From assembly GCA_026705465.1 (NCBI GenBank), contig JAPPAP010000037.1, positions 1 through 64,000 of the forward strand: a DNA stretch of 64,000 bases, read 5' to 3'. The stretch is from a bacterium. GTDB taxonomy: Bacteria > Actinomycetota > Acidimicrobiia > Acidimicrobiales > Bin134. Shown one piece after another: positions 24,274-32,942 of this stretch. Made by a program: the position numbers and the translations under genes. The notes beneath the pieces are model-generated. The model was not told the DNA's origin, did not search any database, and was given only the letters and a program-made list of their open reading frames with translations. Every line of letters begins with the position of its first letter. Positions within the stretch are counted from its first letter, which is position 1.

Positions 24274-26185
24274 CGGTGGCCCCCGCGGTCTCGGGGGCAT
24301 CGACCAGCTCTACCCGCACCGCAGCCGCTTTGAACTCGGCGGTGCCAGATTTCGGGTCCCAGTCGGGGTTGGTGAGCACGTTCACGTCGATCAATTCAGG
24401 ATGGTGCAGGGTTGTGAAGGCCAATCCTGTCGGCAGGCTCGATACCAGCCGGACGTTCATCTCCACCGATCCCCGTGGGGAGGACACTCGCACCAGGTCG
24501 CCGTCGGCAATGCCCAGGTCAGCGGCATCGGTCGGATTCAGATCCAACCCGGCAAACCGCAGCGGCGAGTCGTAGTTCCCGCTCTGCACCCCGGTGTTGT
24601 AAGAGTCCAGCGCCCGCCCGGTGGTGAGCCGCAGGGGAAATTCCTCGCTCAACTCCTCGGTGGGCCCCTCGTGTTCCAGCACCGAGAACGGAGCCGGGTC
24701 GCGGCCCTCCAGATCATCGGCCCACAGCCAGCCGTGAAGGAAGACACTGCCGGGGTGGTCCTCGTCGGGGCACGGCCATTGCAATCCGCCAGCAGCTTCG
24801 AGGCGCTCCCAGGCCATGCCACCGTGCATGGCCGACAGAGAGCGCAGCTCATCCCAGGCGGCCTCCGGGTCGCGAGGGCCCAAGGCGGAGCCCATGGCCT
24901 CGGCCATATCGCACAAGATGTCGATGTCGTGGCGGGCCTGGCCGGGGGGCGAAACCGCGGGCCGCACCCGCTGAACCCGACGTTCGCTGGAGGTGACGGT
25001 GCCGTCGCTCTCCGCCCAGGCCACCGAGGCGGGCAGCACCACATCGGCCATCTCGGCGGTGCGGGTCATCAGAATGTCCTGCACCACCAGGATGTCCAGG
25101 CCTTTCATTTGGGCCCGGGCGTGAGCCACATCGGCCTCGGAATCGGCCGGGTTCTCGCCGATCACATACAGCGCCCTCAGGTCGCCCCGCTCCATCGCTT
25201 CGAACATCAGCGTGAGGTGCCAACCGGGCACCGGGTTGAGCTCCCGGCCGTAGGCGGCCTCGAAACGGGCCCGATGATCGGGGTCGTCCACGCTGGCGAA
25301 GCCGGGGAACTTGTTGGGGATGGCCCCCATGTCGCCGCCGCCCTGCACATTGTTCTGACCCCGCAGCGGCACCAGGCCCGACCCCCACCGACCCACATGA
25401 CCGGTGAGCAGGGCCAGATTGCACAGCGACAGCACGTTGTCCACCGCGTTGTGATGCTCGGTGATGCCCAGGGTCCACAAGATTTGAGCGGTATCAGCGG
25501 TGGCGTAGGCATGGGCCATCTCCACCACCACCTCGGCGGGGATGCCGCAGATGTCGGCCACCGCGTCGGGAGTGAACGGCTCTACCGAGGCGGCATAGGC
25601 CTCGAATCCCTGGGTGGAGTGGTCGATGAAGTCCTGATTGGCCAAACCGGCGTGGATGATCTCCCGGCCGATGCCGTTGGCTAGGGCGATGTCGGTGCCT
25701 ACGTCGATGCCCACCCACACGTCGGAGAATTGGGCCGAGGAGGTATAGCGGGGGTCGACGCAGTACATGCGGGCACCGTTGTCGATTCCCTTGAGCAGGT
25801 GATGGAAGAAGATGGGATGGGCTTCGCGGGCGTTAGAGCCCCACAGGAGGATCAGGTCGGCCTCCTCAATCTCCTGATAGGAGCTCGTGCCCCCTCCCGC
25901 TCCGAACACTGTCGCCAGACCGACGACCGAAGGAGCGTGTCAAGTTCGGTTGCAGGAGTCGATGTTGTTGGAGCCCACCACCGTGCGGATGAACTTCTGG
26001 GCGATGTAGTTCATCTCGTTGGTGGCCTTGGAGCAGCTGAACATCCCGAACGCCTGTGGTCCATGCTGTTCGAGCACCTGGTTGAACCCAGCCGCAGCCC
26101 GCGACAGGGCCTCGTCCCACGTCGCTTCCCGCAGGCTCCCGTTGTCGCGCACCATCGGCACGGTCAAACGTTCCCGCCTCGCCAT
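24266..26185 (-). CDS. fdhA: Formate dehydrogenase catalytic subunit, selenoprotein with UGA-encoded Sec82
   Basis: Reading TGA at 25940-25942 as selenocysteine joins two open stretches into one 639-residue molybdopterin oxidoreductase. The junction reads C-N-R-T-U-H-A-P-S-V-V-G-L-A, matching V-U-H-G-P-S-V-A-G around Sec140 of E. coli FdhF, where U or C ligates Mo/W and H follows. Earlier residues include V-P-M-V-R and E-M-N-Y-I-A-Q-K-F; later ones G-S-N-A-R-E-A-H-P and the C-terminal molydopterin-binding domain with S-P-R-G-S. There is no Tat signal, so it is cytosolic. It lacks the N-terminal CxxCxxxC domain, encoded separately at 21686-22525. ATG 26185 follows AAAGGGG. Confidence 0.88.
25898..25937 (-). 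promoter_or_regulatory. Bacterial SECIS element for fdhA
   Basis: Starting two bases after the UGA, the RNA can form an outer 6-bp stem, CGCUCC (25937-25932) with GGAGCG (25903-25898). An apical 6-bp stem pairs GUCGUC (25927-25922) with GGCGAC (25916-25911) and closes the loop GGUCU (25921-25917). The apical stem begins 12 bases after UGA. A loop starting with GG at this distance is the recognised form for SelB binding, and GGUCU matches the E. coli fdhF loop as I remember it. Confidence 0.85.
25940..25942 (-). other. Recoded UGA: selenocysteine codon of formate dehydrogenase
   Basis: The minus-strand TGA falls exactly at the active-site U/C of formate dehydrogenases, followed by CAC (His). 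The frame and homology continue uninterrupted on both sides. TGA is used as a normal stop elsewhere in the window, so recoding must be local and directed by the adjacent hairpin. Confidence 0.88.
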
Positions 26186-26252
26186 AAACACCCCTTTCCC
26201 CCAGAGGCACCCTGAGGTCGTTTAAGACTATCTGTCTGGCCTTCGTTTTTCC

Positions 26253-26276
26253 TTGACAGCAGTGTTGGCATTGACA
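26253..26276 (+). promoter_or_regulatory. Two TTGACA hexamers in the divergent intergenic region
   Basis: TTGACA occurs at 26253-26258 and again at 26271-26276, each followed by G. Either could act as a -35 element for the plus-strand lipoprotein gene, but no convincing -10 hexamer sits at 17 bases from either copy. The spacing of 18 bases between the copies could also mark a regulator site. Support is weak. Confidence 0.25.
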
Positions 26277-26333
26277 GAGCTACCGGGTTCGACCCGCGAC
26301 CCCTTGGCGTATGGCAGCTTCTAGTCTGGGTGT

Positions 26334-27728
26334 ATGAGGCGGGGAATGAGGGGCCGCGCCGCGGCAGTCTTTGTTGCAATTGCGGCGCTTGTGGTCAGTT
26401 GCGGTAACGACAGTACCGAGACCGTACAAGTGCTTCCTAAAGAGGTTGCATTGCCGCCAGCCGATGCCCCTAAACCTCGGGAGCCGGTGGGTGACACTTC
26501 TGAACCTCAGGAGCCGCTGCCTGATATGGACGCATTCGACGAGTACGTCCGCCAGACTCCACCGCTTCCTGCCGATGGCGGCGAATTGATGGAGTGCAAT
26601 GACATTCCCGACATGGTGTCGTACGCCAAAGGTGTATCCAGGGGTCAGTTGAGTAGACCGAATGAGGTATCTGATGTGCTCAATACCTACCTGCTGGAAC
26701 ACCCGGACACTTATGCTGGCAGATGGGTCCATCCGGTTTATCGCGACGTCATGGTCATGGTGTTCACCGACGATCCTCAGTTTCATCGCGAGGCCATCCA
26801 AGCTCGGCTCCCCGATCGTGGCTTCGTAGTCGACGTGCTGCAAGCCGAGTTCAGCAGCGCCGAGCTGAGCGCCACCCAAATGCACTTCCACCGGCAGTTC
26901 GGAGACGAGGACGGCTTAGACGGCTCGTCAACGTCCGCCAAGAAGAACCGGGCAGAGCTCTACTTTGTCGATCCGCCGGAAGGCGTTTTGGATCGATTGG
27001 CTGCGATGGCTCCCACTGCCGCTCTTTGTGTTCACGTCTATTACCCACCGGATCCGCCCAGTGGATCGCTGGATGTGATTCCCGACCTTGATGAGGGAGA
27101 CCCTATTGTCACTTGTCGCGGGCTGCCGCCAGTGCCCTACTCAACCCTCATCAATCCGCCGTCAATCGATCAATTCGATCACCCAGCGGTAGATGCTCTG
27201 TTGGCACAGCTTGATTCTCCGATGACTGAGCCGTTGCCCCAAGGCGACTGGGTGGTGATCAAGATCGATGAGGACGAAGCAAGGTTTGCCGCGATCGATT
27301 CCGACCAAATGGGTACCGCAACATTCAAGCGGCACATTGGCGATTCATGGGGACTTTCTAGCTGGAGCAGTGGTGGTCGCTGCAACCCCGTCGTTCCGCT
27401 CCCTGAGGGACTTCGGCGAGTGTCTGTTCATCTATATCCCGACGCGCTTCCCAACCCCGAAGATACCTCCATTAAGCTCCTGGTGACCGAGTCAGACTGC
27501 GCCAATGGTCGGACAATGGGCGATGCGCTCATGGGGCCGCAATTGGTCGAAACAGACGAGGCTGTTCTTGTGGCATTCGCTGTGGTCCCCGTTTACGGCA
27601 GCGCCACATGCCCCGGCAACCCATCTACATCAGTCACCATCGAGCTGTCTCAGCCCCTCGGCCAGCGCACCCTCTACGACGGCCTGTATGTCCCTCCGAA
27701 ACCTCTCACTGTTGATGAGGTCTGGTAG
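26334..27728 (+). CDS. Secreted lipoprotein of unknown function
   Basis: The 464-residue protein has an N-terminal signal peptide with positive charges (M-R-R-G-M-R-G-R) and a lipobox, L-V-V-S-C, near residue 23. A proline-rich, acidic linker follows and then a mostly beta-like region without a domain I recognise. Two repeats of the general form M-x-x-F/V-T-D-D can be seen, but no catalytic motif. By eye the base composition is less GC-rich than the flanking genes, which may reflect different history. It stands alone on the plus strand, divergent from the formate dehydrogenase operon. ATG at 26334 is preferred; ATG at 26346 is also possible. Confidence 0.7.
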   Translation: MRRGMRGRAAAVFVAIAALVVSCGNDSTETVQVLPKEVALPPADAPKPREPVGDTSEPQEPLPDMDAFDEYVRQTPPLPADGGELMECNDIPDMVSYAKGVSRGQLSRPNEVSDVLNTYLLEHPDTYAGRWVHPVYRDVMVMVFTDDPQFHREAIQARLPDRGFVVDVLQAEFSSAELSATQMHFHRQFGDEDGLDGSSTSAKKNRAELYFVDPPEGVLDRLAAMAPTAALCVHVYYPPDPPSGSLDVIPDLDEGDPIVTCRGLPPVPYSTLINPPSIDQFDHPAVDALLAQLDSPMTEPLPQGDWVVIKIDEDEARFAAIDSDQMGTATFKRHIGDSWGLSSWSSGGRCNPVVPLPEGLRRVSVHLYPDALPNPEDTSIKLLVTESDCANGRTMGDALMGPQLVETDEAVLVAFAVVPVYGSATCPGNPSTSVTIELSQPLGQRTLYDGLYVPPKPLTVDEVW

Positions 27729-27982
27729 TCAGAAATCCCGCAGGTCGACCAGATCGAAGCAGCCGACGGTTTCGTATACCTGGATGACCACGTAGGTCGA
27801 TTCAATGATTGACCACCTACTCATGGGCGAGCGGTTTGGAGAGCTAAGGCCGGGAAGCTCAGTCAAAGGGCGATCGGCCAGGTCAGCCAATCCGGCAAGA
27901 AGGCGTAACCGAACGTGGTCGCTTCTGCCTTGGCCCCATTGATCGAGACAGTGATTTGGGTCGGCTAGCCGCCAAGCCACGC
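27729..27982. other. 254-base gap without a clear gene
   Basis: The gap lies between the plus-strand lipoprotein and the small minus-strand gene. One minus-strand frame (27729-28070) ends in a protein-like stretch (S-T-Y-V-V-I-Q-V-Y-E-T-V-G-C-F-D) that could be the remnant of a decayed gene. Its upstream half is shadow-like, so I do not call it. No RNA gene, terminator or repeat is evident. Confidence 0.4.
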
Positions 27983-28219
27983 TTAGGGCTTTTGCAATGA
28001 AACTCGTTCGCCCTGGCCAGCCCTTTTGGCTAGCTCTCGCAATTCGTCGGGAGTGAAGGAGTTCTCCCAAGCCGACTCGTCGGCTAGACGCTTCGGAGCA
28101 TTCGCCTCTGCCTGATCCTGCTTTTGGCTGGTCTCAGCAAGAGCTTGCTCGTCGAGCACGTCTTCGGGACGAATGTCATCGCGCAGCATCGGCTCCTTGA
28201 CAGCGTCCTTTCTCACCAT
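27983..28219 (-). CDS. Small charged hypothetical protein
   Basis: The 78-residue protein is rich in Asp, Glu and Lys (D-D-I-R-P-E-D-V-L-D-E-Q; Q-K-Q-D-Q-A-E-A-N), with a C-terminal helix-like F-T-P-D-E-L-R-E-L-A-K-R-A. No known domain is recognised. It starts 34 bases after the stop of fhs in the same direction, so it may be read from the same message. Amino-acid composition supports a real protein more than an antisense shadow, but there is no clear ribosome-binding site. Confidence 0.5.
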   Translation of the reverse strand: MVRKDAVKEPMLRDDIRPEDVLDEQALAETSQKQDQAEANAPKRLADESAWENSFTPDELRELAKRAGQGERVSLQKP

Positions 28220-28253
28220 GCCCGAAGCTTACCGCTGACAAGAGGCAAACCCG

Positions 28254-29951
28254 TCAGCTCAGGCCGACGATTTCTCCGTTCTCGTCGAGGTCGATGCCCA
28301 TGGCGGCGGGTTGGCGGCCAAGGCCGGGCATGGTGCGCATGTCGCCGCAGATGGGATAAACGAAGCCGGCGCCTACTGAGGCCCGCACCTCCCGCACCGG
28401 CAGGGTCCAGCCGGTGGGAGCGCCCTTGAGGGAGGGGTCGGACGAAATGGACAGATGGGTCTTGGCGATGCACACCGGAAGGTGGCCGAAACCGGCATTC
28501 TCATAGGTGTCGAGCTGGCGGTTGGCCGTGGCCGAGTACTCCACATCGTCGGCGCCGTACACGGTGGTGGCCACCGCGGCGATCTTGTCCTTGAGCGATA
28601 GATCGTCCTCGTACAGCACCTTGAAGGAGCTGGGCTCCTCGCAGGCCTCGGCCACCGCCTCGGCCAACTGGGCCGCCCCCGCGCCGCCGTCGGAGAAGTG
28701 GGTGGTGATCGCACAGCGAGCGCCGTACTCATCGGCGATCTCGCCGATGGCGGCCAGGTCGGCGTCGTGGTCGCCAGGGAAGGCGTTGATGGCCACTACC
28801 GGGGTCACCCCGTGGGCCTTCATATTGGAAAGCTGCTTGCGGAGATTGTCGCCCCCGGCGTGGACCTCGTCGGGGTTCTCAGCCAGCAGCGCCTCGGGCA
28901 GGGGGCGCCCGGCGACGATGCGGTGGTTGCCGGAGTGGGCCTTGAGCCCCCGCACAGTGGCCACCATCACCGCAGCGTCGGGCGCCAAGCCCGAATAGCG
29001 GCACTTGATGTTGAAGAAGCGCTCGGCACCCATGTCGGCGCCGAATCCGGCCTCGGTCACCAGGAAGTCCCCGGTGTGAATGGCGATGCGGTCGGCCACG
29101 ATGGAGGAGTTGCCGGTGGCGATGTTGCCGAACGGCCCGGTGTGCACAAGGGCGGGGCCGCCCTCCAAGGTCTGCATCAGATTGGGCTTGAGGGCGTCCT
29201 TCAACAGCACGGCCATAGCCCCGGCGGCCTTCAAGTCCTCAGCAGTCACCGGATCGCCGGCCTTGGTGTAGCCCACCACGGTGCGTCCCAGCCGGGCCCG
29301 CAAGTCCGACAGCGACGTGGCCAGCGCCAAGGTGGCCATCACTTCCGATGCCGCGGTGATGTCGAATCCGCTCTCCCGAGGGATGCCGTCGAGCCGTCCA
29401 CCTAGGCCTAGCACGATGTTGCGCAAAGCCCGGTCGTTGATGTCCACCACCCGGCGCCAGGTGATGTTGTGCAGGTCCAGGCCTGATTCGTTGCCGTGGT
29501 AGATGTGGGCGTCGAGCATGGCCGAGCACATGTTGTGTGCCGCGGTCACCGCGTGCATGTCGCCGGTGAGGTGGAGGTTGAACAACTCCATGGGCACCAC
29601 CTGGCTGTAGCCGCCGCCGGCTGCACCTCCCTTGATGCCGAACGTCGGCCCCAGTGAGGGCTGGCGGATGGCGATTGTGGCTTTCTTGTTGATGTGGCCG
29701 AACCCTTGGCCCAACCCCACCGTGGTGGTGGTTTTGCCCTCGCCCAGCGGTGTGGGGGTGATGGCGGTCACGACCACATAGCGGGCTCGGGGCCGGTCGA
29801 TCAGGGCCTCGATTGCATCCAGGCTGATCTTGGCCGCGCCCGCCCCGTAGGGCTCCAGCATCTCGACTGGAATGCCGGCCTCTTCGGCGATTTCGGTCAG
29901 CGGACGGAGGTTCGCCCCGCGGGCGATCTCAAGGTCAGAAGGAAAAGACAT
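28254..29951 (-). CDS. fhs: Formate--tetrahydrofolate ligase
   Basis: The 565-residue enzyme makes 10-formyl-THF from formate, THF and ATP. It shows the ATP-binding motif T-P-L-G-E-G-K-T-T-T near residue 65, the glycine-rich signature F-G-I-K-G-G-A-A-G-G-G-Y-S-Q-V near 105, and C-terminal V-Y-P-I-C-G-D-M-R-T-M-P-G-L-G. Length is normal for the family. ATG at 29951, preceded by GAGGCGGG, is preferred over an earlier ATG at 29972. With the formate dehydrogenase and folD nearby it closes a formate/THF one-carbon route. Xylose genes lie divergently upstream. Confidence 0.95.
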   Translation of the reverse strand: MSFPSDLEIARGANLRPLTEIAEEAGIPVEMLEPYGAGAAKISLDAIEALIDRPRARYVVVTAITPTPLGEGKTTTTVGLGQGFGHINKKATIAIRQPSLGPTFGIKGGAAGGGYSQVVPMELFNLHLTGDMHAVTAAHNMCSAMLDAHIYHGNESGLDLHNITWRRVVDINDRALRNIVLGLGGRLDGIPRESGFDITAASEVMATLALATSLSDLRARLGRTVVGYTKAGDPVTAEDLKAAGAMAVLLKDALKPNLMQTLEGGPALVHTGPFGNIATGNSSIVADRIAIHTGDFLVTEAGFGADMGAERFFNIKCRYSGLAPDAAVMVATVRGLKAHSGNHRIVAGRPLPEALLAENPDEVHAGGDNLRKQLSNMKAHGVTPVVAINAFPGDHDADLAAIGEIADEYGARCAITTHFSDGGAGAAQLAEAVAEACEEPSSFKVLYEDDLSLKDKIAAVATTVYGADDVEYSATANRQLDTYENAGFGHLPVCIAKTHLSISSDPSLKGAPTGWTLPVREVRASVGAGFVYPICGDMRTMPGLGRQPAAMGIDLDENGEIVGLS

Positions 29952-30006
29952 GGACCCGCCTCTCATGCTCAATGTTTGATGTCAACCCCGTAAGCGTACA
30001 CGGACA

Positions 30007-30019
30007 ATCACGATGTGAT
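30007..30019. promoter_or_regulatory. Palindrome ATCAC-GAT-GTGAT between fhs and xylA
   Basis: Perfect 5-base arms around a 3-base centre lie in the 136-base divergent region, about 70 bases before the xylA start. This is the size of a small operator for a dimeric repressor such as a LacI-, ROK- or CRP-type protein. No regulator gene is adjacent, so the assignment is tentative. Confidence 0.35.
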
Positions 30020-30087
30020 CGGGCGGCTGTGAGAGGCAATCTTTAGACTCGGCCATGGCAGCGACCGTGCCATAGCGGAGGCTCAAT

Positions 30088-31425
30088 ATGACTGACTTTT
30101 TCGACACCGTTCCCGAACCGGTGGCCTATGCCGGACGCAGAGCGGGCTTGGGGCAGTTGGCCTATCGGGTCTACGACCCCGACCGGATGGTGATGGGGCG
30201 GCGCATGGAGGACCATCTCCGGATCGCGGTGTGCTACTGGCACAGCTTCAACTGGCCGGGCAGCGACATATTCGGCCACGGCACGTTCGACCGCCCTTGG
30301 CTGGAGCCCGGACAAGATCCCATGGCCGCCGCTCGGGCCAAGCAGGATGCCGCTTTTGAATTCTTCGAGAAGCTGGGTACGCCGTTCTTCTGCTTCCACG
30401 ATGTGGACATGGCCCCTGAGGGTGTTGACCTGGCTGAGAGCCGAGCCAACCTGGATTCCATGGTTGAGCGAGCAGCCGCCAAGATGGAGGCCACCGGTGT
30501 GCGGCTGCTGTGGGGGACGGCCAACTTGTTCTCCCATCCCCGGTACGCCGCCGGGGCAGCCACCAATCCCGATCCGGATGTATTCGCCCACGCCGCGGCC
30601 CAGGTGCGCCACATGCTCGAGGCCACCCACCGCCTCGACGGGGCCAACTACGTGTTGTGGGGCGGGCGCGAGGGCTATGAGACGCTCCTCAACACCCGGA
30701 TGCGCCAGGAGGCCGACCAACTCGCCCGCTTCTTGACCATGGTGGCCGAGCACAAGCACAAGATCGGCTTCGCTGGCACCCTGCTCATCGAACCCAAGCC
30801 CCAAGAGCCCACCAAGCACCAGTACGACTACGACTGCGCCTCGGTCCATGGCTTCTTGGACCGCTATGGCCTCGTTGATGAGTACAAGGTGAACATCGAG
30901 GTGAACCACGCCACCTTGTCGGGCCACTCCTTCCACCATGAGGTGGCCTATGCGGTGGACAACGGCATATTTGGCAGTGTTGACGCCAACCGGGGCGATC
31001 CTCAGAACGGTTGGGACACCGACCAGTTCCCCAACTCCGTGGACGAGCTCTCACTGGCCCTCTATGAGATTGTGCGGAGCGGGGGGTTCACCACCGGTGG
31101 GTTCAACTTCGACACCAAGCTCCGGCGCCAGAGCATGGCCCGTGACGACCTGTTTTGGGGCCACATCGGCGGTATCGACACGCTGGCCCGCTCGTTGCTG
31201 GTGGCCGAGGCCATGCTGGCCGACGGGGTCATCGAGCAGGCTCGAGCCGATCGCTACGCCTGCTGGGACTCAGGACTGGGCGCCGAGATCATGAAGGGCT
31301 ACGTGGACCTGACCGCGTTGGCCGACCAGGCGGTGGCCGACGGGCTCAACCCCCAGCCAGTGTCCGGACGCCAGGAGCACCTTGAGAACGAGGTCAATCG
31401 CATCATCTGGTCGACGCCGAACTGA
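30088..31425 (+). CDS. xylA: Xylose isomerase, class II type
   Basis: The 445-residue TIM-barrel enzyme converts D-xylose to D-xylulose. Visible sites are the catalytic histidine in F-H-D-V-D, the W-G-G-R-E-G-Y-E segment, the metal-binding glutamate in L-I-E-P-K-P-Q-E-P and the later N-I-E-V-N-H-A-T-L and D-A-N-R-G-D. The length and these variants fit the longer class II enzymes, whereas many actinobacterial XylA proteins are class I of about 390 residues. GGAGG at 30077 supports ATG 30088. xylB follows after 10 bases. Confidence 0.95.
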   Translation: MTDFFDTVPEPVAYAGRRAGLGQLAYRVYDPDRMVMGRRMEDHLRIAVCYWHSFNWPGSDIFGHGTFDRPWLEPGQDPMAAARAKQDAAFEFFEKLGTPFFCFHDVDMAPEGVDLAESRANLDSMVERAAAKMEATGVRLLWGTANLFSHPRYAAGAATNPDPDVFAHAAAQVRHMLEATHRLDGANYVLWGGREGYETLLNTRMRQEADQLARFLTMVAEHKHKIGFAGTLLIEPKPQEPTKHQYDYDCASVHGFLDRYGLVDEYKVNIEVNHATLSGHSFHHEVAYAVDNGIFGSVDANRGDPQNGWDTDQFPNSVDELSLALYEIVRSGGFTTGGFNFDTKLRRQSMARDDLFWGHIGGIDTLARSLLVAEAMLADGVIEQARADRYACWDSGLGAEIMKGYVDLTALADQAVADGLNPQPVSGRQEHLENEVNRIIWSTPN

Positions 31426-31435
31426 TGGCGAGCTG

Positions 31436-32914
31436 ATGGCGGATCGTGCGCTGGTGGCGGGGGTGGACTCGTCTACCCAGTCCACCAAGGTTGAGCTGCG
31501 GGAACTCGACTCTGGTCAGTTGGCAGCGCGGGCCAGCGCACCGCACACCCACACCTGCTGGGATCCGCCGGTGAGTGAGCAGGATCCCCAGACATGGTGG
31601 GAGGCGCTGGCGGAGTGCTTTGCTCGGTTCACCGATGCCGATCGGGCCGATGTGGTGGCGCTGAGCGTGGCTGGCCAGCAGCACGGGTTGGTGCTGGTGG
31701 GGGAGGACGGTGCAGTTCTGCGGCCGGCCAAGCTGTGGAACGACACCACGTCGGCGCTCCAGGCTGGCAGTCTGATGGCCCATCGCACACCACAGGAGTG
31801 GGCGCAGCGCTGCGGTTCGGTGCCGCTGGCGTCGTTCACCATCTCCAAACTGGCTTGGGTACTGGAACACGAGCCCGAGGTGGCCCGCCAGATCGATCGA
31901 ATCATGCTGCCCCACGACTGGCTCACCTGGCGGCTGACGGGCGCTCACGTCACCGACCGGGGCGATGCCTCAGGCACTGGCTGGTTCGATCCTGCCCGCA
32001 ACGAGCTGGCGGCTGACTTGCTGAGCGTGGTGGTGGGAGATGCCCATGATTGGCTGTCCCGGCTGCCCCAAGTGCTGGCACCTGATGAGGTTGCTGGGCC
32101 GATCATCGGTGACGCTGCTGCCGCGCTGGGCCTGTCAGAAGAAGTGCTTGTCGGCCCTGGCACTGGGGACAACATGGGCGCGGCCCTCGGTCTTGGGTTG
32201 CAACCCGGCGACACGGTGGTCTCGCTGGGCACATCAGGTACGGCATATTCCGTGTCCCTCACTCCGGCCAACGACCCGTCAGGGACCGTGGCGGGGTTTG
32301 CCGATGCCACCGGCGGCTATCTGCCGCTGGTGTGCACCCTCAACGCCACCCGAGTCACCGACACCGTGGCCCAGTGGTTGGGAGTAGAAGCGGCCGGTCT
32401 GGCTGAGCTGGCCCTAGCTGGGGAAGACGGGCCCAACGCGCCGGTGCTGGTGCCCTACTTTGACGGCGAGCGCACCCCCTACCTGCCCGATGCCCACGGG
32501 GTATTCGCCGGATTGCGAAGCGACACTACTCGGGAGGAGTTGGCTCTGGCCGCCCACGACGGGGTGCTCTGCGGGTTGTTCGATGGCCTCGATGCGCTGC
32601 GCACTGCTGGCGTTGCAACCAGCGGGCGGCTTCACCTCATCGGCGGTGGCGCCCGCTCGGCTGCCTACCAGGAGCGAGCGGCAATACTGCACGGTGAGCC
32701 GATTGTTGTGCCCGACGACGACGAGACGGTCGCCTTAGGGGCTGCGGTACAGGCCGCCGCGTCGGCAAGTGGCCGGCATCCGGCCGATGTCGCTGTCGAC
32801 TGGCCGCTCGGTCGGGGAACGCTTGTGGAACCCCCGCCTGGAATCGATGGCGGAGAGGTTCGAGCCCGCTATGCAGATCAGCAACGGAGGGCCTTTCCCT
32901 TCGGCAGCGAGTAG
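31436..32914 (+). CDS. xylB: Xylulokinase
   Basis: The 492-residue FGGY-family kinase phosphorylates D-xylulose with ATP. It starts with A-G-V-D-S-S-T-Q-S-T-K at the phosphate loop, has G-Q-Q-H-G near residue 80, catalytic aspartate region G-T-G-D-N-M-G-A-A near 245, S-L-G-T-S-G-T-A near 265 and a C-terminal I-G-G-G-A-R-S-A-A-Y near 405. ATG at 31436 is chosen because it begins directly at the domain; an earlier ATG at 31382 lies inside xylA. Probably co-transcribed with xylA. Confidence 0.93.
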   Translation: MADRALVAGVDSSTQSTKVELRELDSGQLAARASAPHTHTCWDPPVSEQDPQTWWEALAECFARFTDADRADVVALSVAGQQHGLVLVGEDGAVLRPAKLWNDTTSALQAGSLMAHRTPQEWAQRCGSVPLASFTISKLAWVLEHEPEVARQIDRIMLPHDWLTWRLTGAHVTDRGDASGTGWFDPARNELAADLLSVVVGDAHDWLSRLPQVLAPDEVAGPIIGDAAAALGLSEEVLVGPGTGDNMGAALGLGLQPGDTVVSLGTSGTAYSVSLTPANDPSGTVAGFADATGGYLPLVCTLNATRVTDTVAQWLGVEAAGLAELALAGEDGPNAPVLVPYFDGERTPYLPDAHGVFAGLRSDTTREELALAAHDGVLCGLFDGLDALRTAGVATSGRLHLIGGGARSAAYQERAAILHGEPIVVPDDDETVALGAAVQAAASASGRHPADVAVDWPLGRGTLVEPPPGIDGGEVRARYADQQRRAFPFGSE

Positions 32915-32942
32915 TGCCCCTGCTCTGTGGGAGAGTGTGAGC

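Noticed and set aside
24266-26185. Pseudogene reading of the formate dehydrogenase gene because of the internal stop
   Set aside because: The stop is a TGA at the known selenocysteine position, the frame is kept, no other lesion is present and a SECIS-like hairpin follows.
26280-26300. tRNA T-arm-like GGGTTCGACCC
   Set aside because: The loop has five bases rather than seven, and no acceptor, D-arm or anticodon arm can be found around it. A selC tRNA was specifically looked for here.
27729-28070. Minus-strand ORF of 113 codons
   Set aside because: Only its last third looks protein-like, the start overlaps the small charged gene in another frame, and no domain is recognised.
30043-30939. Minus-strand ORF (298 codons)
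   Set aside because: Antisense shadow of xylA.
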